DNA of 14,009 nt from JAWVZH01 sp033722295 (GTDB taxonomy: Bacteria; Bacteroidota; Bacteroidia; Chitinophagales; Saprospiraceae), in contig JAWVZH010000080.1 of the NCBI GenBank assembly GCA_033722295.1, forward strand, positions 1 through 14,009, written 5' to 3'. This document shows positions 7,836 to 14,009 of the stretch, one piece after another. Position 1 is the first letter of the stretch. The number at the start of each line of letters is the position of its first letter. Position numbers and translations under genes: made by a program. Below the pieces are notes generated by a model that ran no database searches, was not told where the DNA came from, and saw only the letters and a list, made by a program, of their open reading frames with translations.

Positions 7836-8915
7836 ATGAAACCAGCGCATTTTTCAGGATCACTTCCTGATCAGAAGATCACAGGAGTTACACGTTGGTC
7901 GAGTCCCAGTAATATTGCTTTGACAAAATATTGGGGAAAACATGGCGACCAGTTGCCCCGAAACCCTTCAGTCAGTTTCACACTCTCCGAAGCACGCACT
8001 GAGACGGAAGTACGTATCCACAGTTCAGATGATCACCAGGACCTGCAACTGGATTTTCTGTTTGAAGGTCAAAAGAATGAATCCTTCGCTCTCCGGATCA
8101 GTGACTTTCTGCTGCGTCATGAAGACAAAATGCCGTATATCAGACATTTCAACTGGCATATTTCCAGCAAAAACACCTTTCCTCATTCTTCCGGCATCGC
8201 CTCCTCCGCCTCTGCAATGAGTTGCCTGATCATGAACATTATTGATATAGAAAGGCAATACCTTCAACATGATCTGTCTGACGACGAGGCCGTGCAGCGC
8301 GCTTCCTATCTGTCGAGACTGGCAAGTGGAAGTGCAAGCCGGTCAGTATATCCCATGGCGGCTGTTTGGGGGAAATGTAATGGTATAACTGACAGTCATG
8401 ATGAGTATGCCATACCCGTAGGCCCACTATTGCATGAGATCTTCCAAAATTACCACGATGACATACTGATCGTCTCCGCTGATGAAAAATCCGTGTCAAG
8501 CTCTGCCGGTCACAAGCTTATGGAAAATAATCCCTATAGTCATGTGAGATTTGAGCAGGCGGCAAGAAATACAGCAACCATGATGTCAATCCTGCGCCAG
8601 GGTGAATTGATGGATTTCATCGAGTTAATTGAATTGGAGGCCCTTACGCTTCACGCACTGATGATGACGAGTACGCCTTCGTACATCCTGATGCACGCTA
8701 ATACACTAAAGGTCATAGAATCCATTCGTCGATTCAGAAAAGAAAAAGATATACCTATTGGATTTACCCTGGATGCGGGTCCAAATGTTCATATCCTTTA
8801 TCCGGATCGGTACGAGATGGAGTGTCAAAACTTTATCAGTGATCGACTGATGCAGTATTCCACAGGAACATTGATCCGTGATCGCGTTGGACAAGGACCT
8901 GAGAAACTCCTCTAG
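7836..8915 (+). CDS. mvaD: Diphosphomevalonate decarboxylase (GHMP kinase superfamily)
   Basis: Catalyses ATP-dependent decarboxylation of mevalonate 5-diphosphate to isopentenyl diphosphate, the last step of the mevalonate route to isoprenoids, in the cytoplasm. The family motifs are in order in a 359-residue protein. NIALTKYWGK (26-35) carries the conserved lysine (Lys31). The phosphate-binding loop is SSGIASSASAM at 118-128. The stretch ASGSASRS at 163-170 supplies Arg169, the counterpart of the substrate-binding arginine of the yeast enzyme. LDAGPNVHILYP at 312-323 has the catalytic aspartate (Asp313). Its presence suggests isoprenoid synthesis through mevalonate rather than the DXP route. 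The other mevalonate genes are not in the window. Some Bacteroidota and archaeal relatives are annotated as mevalonate 3,5-bisphosphate decarboxylases; the intact Lys/Arg/Asp set favours the classic activity. It is tightly coupled to the preceding DUF4294 gene. Confidence 0.93.
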   Translation: MKPAHFSGSLPDQKITGVTRWSSPSNIALTKYWGKHGDQLPRNPSVSFTLSEARTETEVRIHSSDDHQDLQLDFLFEGQKNESFALRISDFLLRHEDKMPYIRHFNWHISSKNTFPHSSGIASSASAMSCLIMNIIDIERQYLQHDLSDDEAVQRASYLSRLASGSASRSVYPMAAVWGKCNGITDSHDEYAIPVGPLLHEIFQNYHDDILIVSADEKSVSSSAGHKLMENNPYSHVRFEQAARNTATMMSILRQGELMDFIELIELEALTLHALMMTSTPSYILMHANTLKVIESIRRFRKEKDIPIGFTLDAGPNVHILYPDRYEMECQNFISDRLMQYSTGTLIRDRVGQGPEKLL

Positions 8916-9004
8916 TTCAGGCACATTACTACATCTCTTAAAATTTGTTGAGGGGTCGGACCAGTCTCATTCTGATCCTCCATAGCCATTAACCACCCGC
9001 CTTC

Positions 9005-9038
9005 TCCGCCTCAAGCGGATTCGGAGACCGCAGTCTCC
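9005..9038. repeat. Two adjacent short inverted repeats
   Basis: TCCGC (9005-9009) pairs with GCGGA (9015-9019) around a 5-nt loop. Directly after it GGAGAC (9023-9028) pairs perfectly with GTCTCC (9033-9038) around CGCA. They sit between the decarboxylase gene and the CCATAGT array. No T-run follows immediately, so a standard intrinsic terminator is not supported. They could be part of a longer repeat element that includes the array. Confidence 0.6.
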
Positions 9039-9050
9039 CTTCTTCCATCT

Positions 9051-9104
<54 letters not shown>

Positions 9105-9215
9105 TTTTTTATCATTAAAAGATCCGATCCCGGCATCTTCCCCGTATAACCCTATAGACAACGATTTAAAGGCGGGCGAGAGACCTTTCCCGTCATCACT
9201 AAAAACTATTTAACA

Positions 9216-9872
9216 ATGCGATCTTTAAAAGTTCTTATTCCAACATTGCTGGTTGGTGCGATAGCCATGGTATTCCTGGCCGCCGATCACATAGATGCTC
9301 CCGCTGTAAGCGGAACATCAACCGACATTGCTGATTATTATGCCTTTCAAAGTGAAGAAAATAACAGCAATCTCGTATTTGTAGCCACCTCTCAGGGGCT
9401 GACCAGTCCCATGTCAACCGTAGATGCGGCATTTGACGAAAACGTGTTGTTCGAGTTCAACATCGATAACACCGGGGATAATATCGAGGACCTGGTCATA
9501 CAAGTTATACCCAGAGATGGTAAGATGTACGCCTTTGGGCCCTATACTCCCTCCAGTACAGGCCTCATGAGCACGATTGATGAAAGCCAGGAGACCATAT
9601 CTGTTGACATTACAGAATATGGGGAAAATGCTGTTGTAGCATCAACTTCCCAGGGCTACAAATTATTTGCCGGACCGCGTGATGATCCATTCTTCTTTGA
9701 CCTTGGTCAATATACTGAGATCATTGCCGGCAATGCGACATCATTTAATGATCCAGGCACTGATGCTTTGGCAGGCACTAATGTTATGGCAGTGGTCATA
9801 GAGGTGCCGAAATCCGATCTTGGAAATGCGGGTGTGCTCAATACCTGGGTGGAAACCAAGTCAAAACAATAA
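9216..9872 (+). CDS. DUF4331 family protein, N-terminal half type
   Basis: A 218-residue exported or membrane-anchored protein of unknown function. Residues 1-22 form a signal sequence or anchor, and the mature part would begin at AADHIDAPAV. DUF4331 hallmarks are DHIDAPAVSGTSTDIADYYAF (24-44), FEFNIDNTGDNIEDLVIQ (79-96), FAGPRDDPFFFDL (151-163) and NVMAVVIEVPKSDLG (189-203). In many other bacteria these are followed in the same polypeptide by a second part beginning near an LG-P-N motif. Here the protein stops after NTWVETKSKQ, and the missing part is supplied by the next gene. The start ATG follows an A-rich stretch. It is the first gene of a five-gene same-strand cluster ending in a sigma/anti-sigma pair. 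Confidence 0.88.
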   Translation: MRSLKVLIPTLLVGAIAMVFLAADHIDAPAVSGTSTDIADYYAFQSEENNSNLVFVATSQGLTSPMSTVDAAFDENVLFEFNIDNTGDNIEDLVIQVIPRDGKMYAFGPYTPSSTGLMSTIDESQETISVDITEYGENAVVASTSQGYKLFAGPRDDPFFFDLGQYTEIIAGNATSFNDPGTDALAGTNVMAVVIEVPKSDLGNAGVLNTWVETKSKQ

Positions 9873-9933
9873 TTAATCAATTTATTAACCGACAGTGCAA
9901 TTATTCAATTTGCATTTGAAAATTAAAAAACAA

Positions 9934-10479
9934 ATGAAATACATAAAATTTCTTTCAATTTTGACAATGGCCTTAGGGCTGGCATTCGCAACCACTTCTT
10001 GCGAAGACGATAATAACGATATGGATCCGGATCCCGACTTTTCCGGCACCTATATGCAATCCGACCAACTGGGTCGACCAGCTATTAATACTGTTTTTGT
10101 ATCGTCTTCCAACAAGGATGAATTCAATACTACCATTCCTTCAAATATGGTGGCAGGGTTTCAATCCAACTTCGAGAATAAGCTACTTGCTTTAAATCCT
10201 GGTTATACGACCAATGCTCTCGGATTGGATGCAGAAACCTTTACAACAGTGCTTGCGGCTGATGTTCTGACCGTGGCAACAAGTGGAAAGACGACATTCT
10301 TTGACGGAACCAATGTTCTGACCGGTCGGGCACTAGCTGATGATGTGATCGACGTTGAGTTGTTACTCATCTTCGGGGGACCCGATGGCATGTCCAATCC
10401 GGGGTTGACATCGGACAATGTGTCTTCGAACGACAAACCATTTTCTAACAGCTTTCCCTACCTGGCTTCTCCCTGGTAG
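9934..10479 (+). CDS. DUF4331-like lipoprotein, C-terminal half type
   Basis: A predicted lipoprotein of 181 residues. The start was set at ATG 9934 because it opens into a signal peptide ending ATTSC (Cys23); an in-frame start at 9895 (codon TTG or similar) would put 13 residues in front. The cysteine is followed by EDDNNDMDPDPD. This acidic run is like the lipoprotein export signals known to send Bacteroidota lipoproteins to the cell surface. QLGRPAINTVFV (45-56), DEFN, the LADDVIDVELLLIFGG stretch and SDNVSSNDKPFSNSFPYL match the C-terminal part of longer DUF4331 proteins. It lies 61 nt after the preceding DUF4331 gene and 23 nt before the TPR gene. The own signal peptide shows this is a separate protein rather than the frameshifted end of its neighbour. 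Molecular function is unknown. Confidence 0.82.
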   Translation: MKYIKFLSILTMALGLAFATTSCEDDNNDMDPDPDFSGTYMQSDQLGRPAINTVFVSSSNKDEFNTTIPSNMVAGFQSNFENKLLALNPGYTTNALGLDAETFTTVLAADVLTVATSGKTTFFDGTNVLTGRALADDVIDVELLLIFGGPDGMSNPGLTSDNVSSNDKPFSNSFPYLASPW

Positions 10480-10502
10480 AAAGATCAAAAAACAAGGCAA
10501 TT

Positions 10503-11777
10503 ATGAAATTTCAATTAATATGGGTTTTCGCTTTTGTCTTTGGGATCTTTGGTAGTACACAGGCCTCCTCATCTTTGGAGGCCCTGTACCAACCCCAGGT
10601 TCCATTACAGAAGAATAGATCAGAAATTGAATTCTGGAAATCAAAAATAAAATCTAATCCCAACGGATACATCTATTTCGGCCGCCTGGCTTCGGCAGAA
10701 TCCAGAGCCTTCCAACTCAATGGAAACATTCAGCATTTGAAAAATGCAGAAAACCACCTACTTGAATCTCTGGACCATCCTGCCAAAGACCATGTGCCAT
10801 TGCTGTGTGCGCTTGCCAGAAATTACATATCTCAACATCGTTTTTGTGAGGCCCTTGACATTCTTGATGAGGCGGCGACTCACAGAAGCGAAGAACGGAT
10901 GGTAAAGCTGTTGCTCTTTGATGTATATCTGGAACTGGGTTGGAATAACGAGGCTAAGCAAACCCTAAATCAACTCGGTATGGATCGCAATTTTGATTAC
11001 CTCATCCGTCGCGCAAAATGGGAAGATGGTCAGGGGAGACTGAACCTTGCCGTTCGATATCTTGAACGCGCCAGGAAACTCGCAGAGAAAAGTAATCAAA
11101 AGCATCAAAAAGCATGGATATATTCCAATTTAGGAGATTTCTACGGACATCAGGGCCGAATCGACAAATCCAAATCTTCTTTTATCAAGGCTTTACAGAT
11201 CGATCCCGGTGATGACCATTCCTTGAAAGGACTTGCCTGGATCGAATATTCCCACAATGATGATCCGGAAAAAGCACTTCAACTACTCGATAGAATTCTG
11301 TCGGTCAAAGTTTCACCGGATCACCTGATGCTCAAAGCAGAGCTCTTATCCTATATATCCAGAACGCAGCAAGCCAATGAATTGAAAGAGGTGGTATTTG
11401 AATTAGCAGGTAGTGGACCCTATGGCGATATGTATAATCTATTAAAAGCAGAGTTCCACCTGGAAAAACCACATCACGCGCATAAAGCCATTCAATTACT
11501 GGAAAAAGAGGTTCAGGAAAGATCAACACCCGAAATAGTTGCCTTTCTGTCATACGCCAAATGGAAGAAAGGTGATCTCGGTGAAGCACGTAAGTTAGCC
11601 ATTGATGTAATCGGACAAACGTTCGAACCTGTTGCTCTGCTTCATATACTGGCTGTTATTGAGGATCAGAATAGCAGGGATCAAATTATCAAAGAATTGA
11701 AAGATGCCAGGTACGAGTTAGGCCCTGTTACGTATTCCCATTTTGAATCATTGAGCCATGGCCAAAACAACATTTGA
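10503..11777 (+). CDS. Exported TPR-repeat protein
   Basis: A 424-residue helical-repeat protein with a signal peptide (about 1-21, ending STQASS), so it probably acts in the periplasm. Two segments fit the tetratricopeptide pattern well: LLCALARNYISQHRFCEALDILDEA (about 100-124) and the stretch from AWIYSNLGDFYGHQGRIDKS to ALQIDPGD (204-237). Flanking regions look like more diverged repeats up to about residue 400. TPR arrays bind partner proteins; no enzymatic motif is visible. Its position 23 nt after the DUF4331 lipoprotein and 80 nt before the sigma factor suggests it serves with the DUF4331 pair, perhaps as scaffold or chaperone. That role is inference. The start ATG follows an A-rich leader. 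Confidence 0.85.
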   Translation: MKFQLIWVFAFVFGIFGSTQASSSLEALYQPQVPLQKNRSEIEFWKSKIKSNPNGYIYFGRLASAESRAFQLNGNIQHLKNAENHLLESLDHPAKDHVPLLCALARNYISQHRFCEALDILDEAATHRSEERMVKLLLFDVYLELGWNNEAKQTLNQLGMDRNFDYLIRRAKWEDGQGRLNLAVRYLERARKLAEKSNQKHQKAWIYSNLGDFYGHQGRIDKSKSSFIKALQIDPGDDHSLKGLAWIEYSHNDDPEKALQLLDRILSVKVSPDHLMLKAELLSYISRTQQANELKEVVFELAGSGPYGDMYNLLKAEFHLEKPHHAHKAIQLLEKEVQERSTPEIVAFLSYAKWKKGDLGEARKLAIDVIGQTFEPVALLHILAVIEDQNSRDQIIKELKDARYELGPVTYSHFESLSHGQNNI

Positions 11778-11839
11778 GGTTCAATTAAAGTAGAGTGTGA
11801 AATCCTATCACCGAATCCTGAGGTCGCTGATTTTGTCCT

Positions 11840-11859
11840 ATATTGCATTGCAGCAATAT
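11840..11859. promoter_or_regulatory. 20-bp dyad overlapping the sigma factor start codon
   Basis: ATATTGC (11840-11846) and GCAATAT (11853-11859) form perfect 7-bp arms around ATTGCA. The right arm includes the first two bases of the ATG at 11858. As DNA it could be an operator for autoregulation; as RNA it would form a hairpin covering the start codon. No regulator is known. Confidence 0.45.
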
Positions 11860-12457
11860 GACAGATAGCTGGCAAGAAATAGTCGATCTAATGAAACAAC
11901 GCAACGAAAGAGGGCTTAGCCTTCTTTTTGAGCGTTATTCTGGATCGATAATGGGTCTATTAATAAGGATGCTAAATGACCGGCACATTGCAGAGGAGGT
12001 CTTGCAGACCACCTTTCTCAAGGCATGGGAGAGGATAGACAGATATGATGAGAATAAGGCCAGCCTCCACACTTGGTTATACACTATTGCCAGAAATTCC
12101 GCTCTGGATGTGATACGACTGAAGTCCTTCGAACGTCGATCAAAAAAGGAGCCTATGGACAAGGTCAATGAGAAAAAGGAGCCGGTTTATGTTCCTACTG
12201 CCGGCATTGACACCAATAAACTATTAAATTCGATCGAAGACAAGTACAGAAAGGTACTGGATTGCCTGTACCTGCAAGGATACAGTCAAAGGGAGACCGC
12301 AGAATTGCTGGATATACCCCTTGGCACAGTAAAGTCGCGCCTTCGCGTAGGCATGAGAAATATACGGAATGAGATAAGTTCTGAAACTGCCCTCTTCTGG
12401 GCGATTTCAATTTTGGTTATTTTTCTACTAATTATATGGAGCTCAGGGATATTATAG
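11858..12457 (+). CDS. ECF-type RNA polymerase sigma factor with hydrophobic C-terminal tail
   Basis: A 199-residue extracytoplasmic-function sigma factor directing RNA polymerase to a small regulon. The ATG at 11858 (MTDSWQEIVD) is preferred to in-frame TTG 11843, which would only add five residues. Region sigma-2 (about 18-95) shows LFERYSGSIMGLLIRMLNDR, IAEEVLQTTFLKAWERI and LHTWLYTIARNSALDVIR. Region sigma-4 (about 120-172) has LLNSIEDKYRKVLDCLYLQG, YSQRETAELLDIPLGTVKSR and RLRVGMRNIRNE. After it the protein continues with LFWAISILVIFLLIIWSSGIL, about 21 nearly uninterrupted hydrophobic residues, long enough to span a membrane. Typical ECF sigma factors end shortly after sigma-4. The last 22 nt overlap the anti-sigma gene, which implies translational coupling. 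Pairing with an RskA-type anti-sigma points to a SigK-like envelope-signal group; the assignment to an exact ECF group needs a profile search. Confidence 0.93.
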   Translation: MTDSWQEIVDLMKQRNERGLSLLFERYSGSIMGLLIRMLNDRHIAEEVLQTTFLKAWERIDRYDENKASLHTWLYTIARNSALDVIRLKSFERRSKKEPMDKVNEKKEPVYVPTAGIDTNKLLNSIEDKYRKVLDCLYLQGYSQRETAELLDIPLGTVKSRLRVGMRNIRNEISSETALFWAISILVIFLLIIWSSGIL

Positions 12458-13197
12458 AGTCGGGTATATTGGAACTCTACGTTCTCAACCAACTTTCTGA
12501 AAAAGAACGATTGGAAGTAGAGGGATATATCGAAAAGTATCCCGAATTGTCAAAGGAGATTGAGGAGATAGAAAAAGGCTTTTTCGCTCTTGGTAAAAGC
12601 ATGGAGGCTAGTGTCTCACCTGACGCCAAAAACCAACTTCTGGATAAAATACGAAACAAGCCAGGGGCAGGCCACGTCAGAACAGGAGGTAGTAGTTTCA
12701 GTCCATGGTACGCCCTGTTGATCGCAGGTATTATCGGGATCCTACTGCTTTGGTACCTTGAAAGAAATGAAAATAGCGGATTGCAAGAAGAGCTCGCTGA
12801 ATTGCGATCCACTTGCGACAGTTTACAAAATGAACAAGCCACACAACTGGCAGTGTACGAACAGCTCTACCATCCTGAAAATAGAATTCTGGCATTCGAG
12901 GCTACAGAAAATTATCCCTCAGCCAGGTTATACTTCCATCACAATGAAGCTACCAATAAAAATTTCATACAGGTGCTCGACCTTCCCGAGATCTCTGATG
13001 ATCAGTCCTTTCAGCTATGGTCGCTGAAAGAAGATCAGGCACCCGCTCCTCTCGATGTATTTGAGGGACAGGAGAACCTCTTCGAAGTTGATTACATTCC
13101 CGGCTCAAATGCTTACGCAATTACAATTGAAGAACGCGGTGGTGCCCAGACACCTAATCTAGAGCAGCTGATAGGCGTGGTCAATATTTCAGGTTAA
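12436..13197 (+). CDS. RskA-type anti-sigma factor
   Basis: A 253-residue single-pass membrane protein expected to hold the neighbouring sigma factor inactive until an envelope signal releases it. The cytoplasmic N-terminal domain (1-88) begins with the anti-sigma pattern ILELYVLNQLSEKERLEVEG. No zinc-binding HxxxCxxC is present. The membrane helix is WYALLIAGIIGILLLWYL (91-108). Then come a charged, probably coiled-coil stretch (about 110-143) and an RskA C-terminal domain. In that domain FIQVLDLPEISDDQSFQLWS (187-206) and YAITIEERGG with PNLEQLIGVVNI near the end are typical. In the family, activation involves regulated proteolysis of the anti-sigma factor; nothing here shows which protease. 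The gene overlaps the sigma gene by 22 nt in another frame. It ends 36 nt before a long dyad that could terminate the cluster. Confidence 0.92.
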   Translation: MELRDIIESGILELYVLNQLSEKERLEVEGYIEKYPELSKEIEEIEKGFFALGKSMEASVSPDAKNQLLDKIRNKPGAGHVRTGGSSFSPWYALLIAGIIGILLLWYLERNENSGLQEELAELRSTCDSLQNEQATQLAVYEQLYHPENRILAFEATENYPSARLYFHHNEATNKNFIQVLDLPEISDDQSFQLWSLKEDQAPAPLDVFEGQENLFEVDYIPGSNAYAITIEERGGAQTPNLEQLIGVVNISG

Positions 13198-13233
13198 AAG
13201 TGTGAATTGTATGTCGTGAGGCAAATTGACTGG

Positions 13234-13280
13234 CTTAAGTGTTAAAGTGACCCCGGGGGTCGTTTTAACATTTTCTTAAG
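13234..13280 (+). terminator. Long dyad, probable terminator of the sigma/anti-sigma cluster
   Basis: Centred at 13255, GACCC pairs with GGGTC around CGG. The stem continues outward through GTTAAA and TTTAAC (two G-U wobbles between) to 13237 and 13273, about 17 RNA pairs in all. CTTAAG occurs on both flanks (13234-13239 and 13275-13280). On the plus strand the GC-rich inner stem is followed by GTTTTAAC and ATTTTCTT, T-rich enough for an intrinsic terminator though not a clean T-tract. An operator or bidirectional terminator is also possible. Confidence 0.55.
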
Positions 13281-13391
13281 ACTTACATCCCTGCTCAAAA
13301 CACATGACAACATTATTACATTGACTTAATATAGTGATAATCAATTGCTTACGTAATTTTTGGGTTAATTTGATCAATAACACCATAAATC

Positions 13392-13406
13392 CAACCCCGG
13401 GGGTTG
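13392..13406 (-). terminator. Second GC dyad, candidate terminator for the permease gene
   Basis: CAACCCC and GGGGTTG form perfect 7-bp arms around a central G at 13399; as RNA a 6-bp stem with a 3-nt loop. It lies 53 nt past the permease stop on the minus strand and is followed there by GATTTAT, a weak T-tract. It shares 11 bp with the dyad at 13250-13260, so a common protein-binding role is an alternative. Confidence 0.38.
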
Positions 13407-13459
13407 ATTGATCATTTAAGCTTCAACGAACAACTTATTGAGAAACCTGATCTCATCAA

Positions 13460-14009
13460 TTACGCCAGATCCCTCTTGGTGATCAGGTAAAAAGATAACC
13501 CCGCGAATACGAAGATGTAGATAAGACAAACAGCAACATCCCCGAATCCAACGTAATCCTGTGTTTCCATTAGAGCATACTTCGTAAAGGGAAGAGGAAT
13601 TACTGCTCCAATCGCATTTACCGGCAGCAAGTCGGCTAGCTCCGGCCGGTCGTATTGATAGCTGATAATACCTGAAATGATCGGCTCAATGACAAAAACA
13701 TAAAAGATCAATAGCGCGAGTACGAATCCGGAACGCTTTATCAATAGCGCAATGATGAGACAGAATAATTGAAAACCCACTAATTGTAAAAAATAGGCCG
13801 GTATGAATTCAATGTTCTTCATAATGAATGGCAAGCCTTTCACTGGCGACCACAAAAAGCCCATAATTAGTCCAATGGTCATGGCCACCAGGCTCGTCAT
13901 CAGAGAAACGCCAACGATAAAAGCGATCTTGGACCATAGGAATTGACGTCGGCTAAGTCCGTCAATAATGTTTTGTTTGACAGTTCCGTAACTGAATTCG
14001 TTACAAACA
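13460..14009 (-). CDS. ABC-2 type transporter permease, C-terminal part (start beyond window)
   Basis: Integral membrane subunit of an ABC transporter; substrate unknown. The frame is open from the right edge to TAA at 13460-13462, about 182 residues. It opens with NEFSYGTVKQNIIDGLSRRQ, the conserved cytoplasmic loop of ABC-2 permeases. Hydrophobic helices follow: around KIAFIVGVSLMTSLVAMTIG and GLIMGF, FIPAYFLQLVGFQLFCLIIALLI, GFVLALLIFYVFVIEPIISG and the C-terminal VAVCLIYIFVFAGLSFYLI. The protein ends in TKRDLA. The ATPase partner and the N-terminal helices lie outside the window. It is convergent with the anti-sigma gene, so probably unrelated to that cluster. Confidence 0.9.
   Translation of the reverse strand, partial: VCNEFSYGTVKQNIIDGLSRRQFLWSKIAFIVGVSLMTSLVAMTIGLIMGFLWSPVKGLPFIMKNIEFIPAYFLQLVGFQLFCLIIALLIKRSGFVLALLIFYVFVIEPIISGIISYQYDRPELADLLPVNAIGAVIPLPFTKYALMETQDYVGFGDVAVCLIYIFVFAGLSFYLITKRDLA

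Larger units (their letters stand above)
13198..13459. other. AT-rich convergent intergenic region with two GC dyads
   Basis: This 262-nt gap separates the anti-sigma gene (plus) from the permease gene (minus); their 3' ends face each other. It is AT-rich except for two palindromes sharing the core ACCCCGGGGGT. I see no gene in it on either strand. Confidence 0.75.

Noticed and set aside
9159..9194. ECF-type AAC...CGTC promoter before the first DUF4331 gene
   Set aside because: The spacing between the two elements is about 28 nt, well over the usual 16-17 nt.
9873..9933. A frameshift or stop splitting one DUF4331 gene
   Set aside because: The second part opens with its own signal peptide and lipobox after a 61-nt gap, so it is an independent gene rather than a broken one.
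11778..11857. SigK-like promoter (CCGAAT preceded by ATCC) before the sigma factor
   Set aside because: The two parts are only a few bases apart, far less than the spacing a -35/-10 pair requires, and the motif comes from mycobacteria.
13333..13350. Fur-box-like TGATAATCAATTGC
   Set aside because: Only one half matches the Fur inverted repeat, and it lies between the 3' ends of convergent genes.

Overview
The window looks like a chromosomal segment of a Bacteroidota member, possibly a marine Saprospiria- or Cytophaga-like lineage; the class is a guess. The pointers are a DUF4294 protein, a RemB/Wzi-like outer-membrane protein, a mevalonate-pathway decarboxylase, a lipoprotein with acidic residues after its cysteine, A-rich start regions without clear Shine-Dalgarno sites, and promoter elements resembling the Bacteroidota -7 box. 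No tRNA, rRNA, insertion sequence, phage gene or CRISPR array was seen.

Left part (1-5025, minus strand): an N-terminal two-thirds of cobalamin-dependent methionine synthase (metH) runs off the left edge. It lies 3 nt downstream of a 552-residue outer-membrane beta-barrel candidate. Upstream of that gene are a (GGTTTAA)9 heptamer array and a ChaN-like exported protein. The start regions of the ChaN-like and barrel genes carry nearly identical TATnTTTAC boxes 3 nt before the start codon.

Middle (5026-8915, plus strand): a divergent intergenic region with a possible sigma-54-type element and TGNCA repeats precedes htpG (Hsp90). A DUF4294 protein and a diphosphomevalonate decarboxylase follow, the latter two 3 nt apart. 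A 300-nt gene-free stretch (8916-9215) then holds two small hairpins and a second heptamer array, (CCATAGT)7.

Right part (9216-13197, plus strand) is the most interesting region. A DUF4331 protein appears as two separately exported halves: an N-terminal half with an N-terminal hydrophobic segment, and a C-terminal half made as a lipoprotein. A periplasmic TPR protein, an ECF sigma factor and an overlapping RskA-type anti-sigma factor follow. The sigma factor ends in a hydrophobic, membrane-segment-like tail, and its start codon lies inside a 20-bp dyad. My inference is that this is an envelope-signalling cassette: the sigma/anti-sigma pair controls the exported DUF4331/TPR proteins. What it senses is unknown.

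The cassette ends in a long GC-centred dyad. A second dyad with the same 11-bp core lies 144 bp further on. Beyond it, convergent on the minus strand, is an ABC-2 type permease truncated by the right edge.
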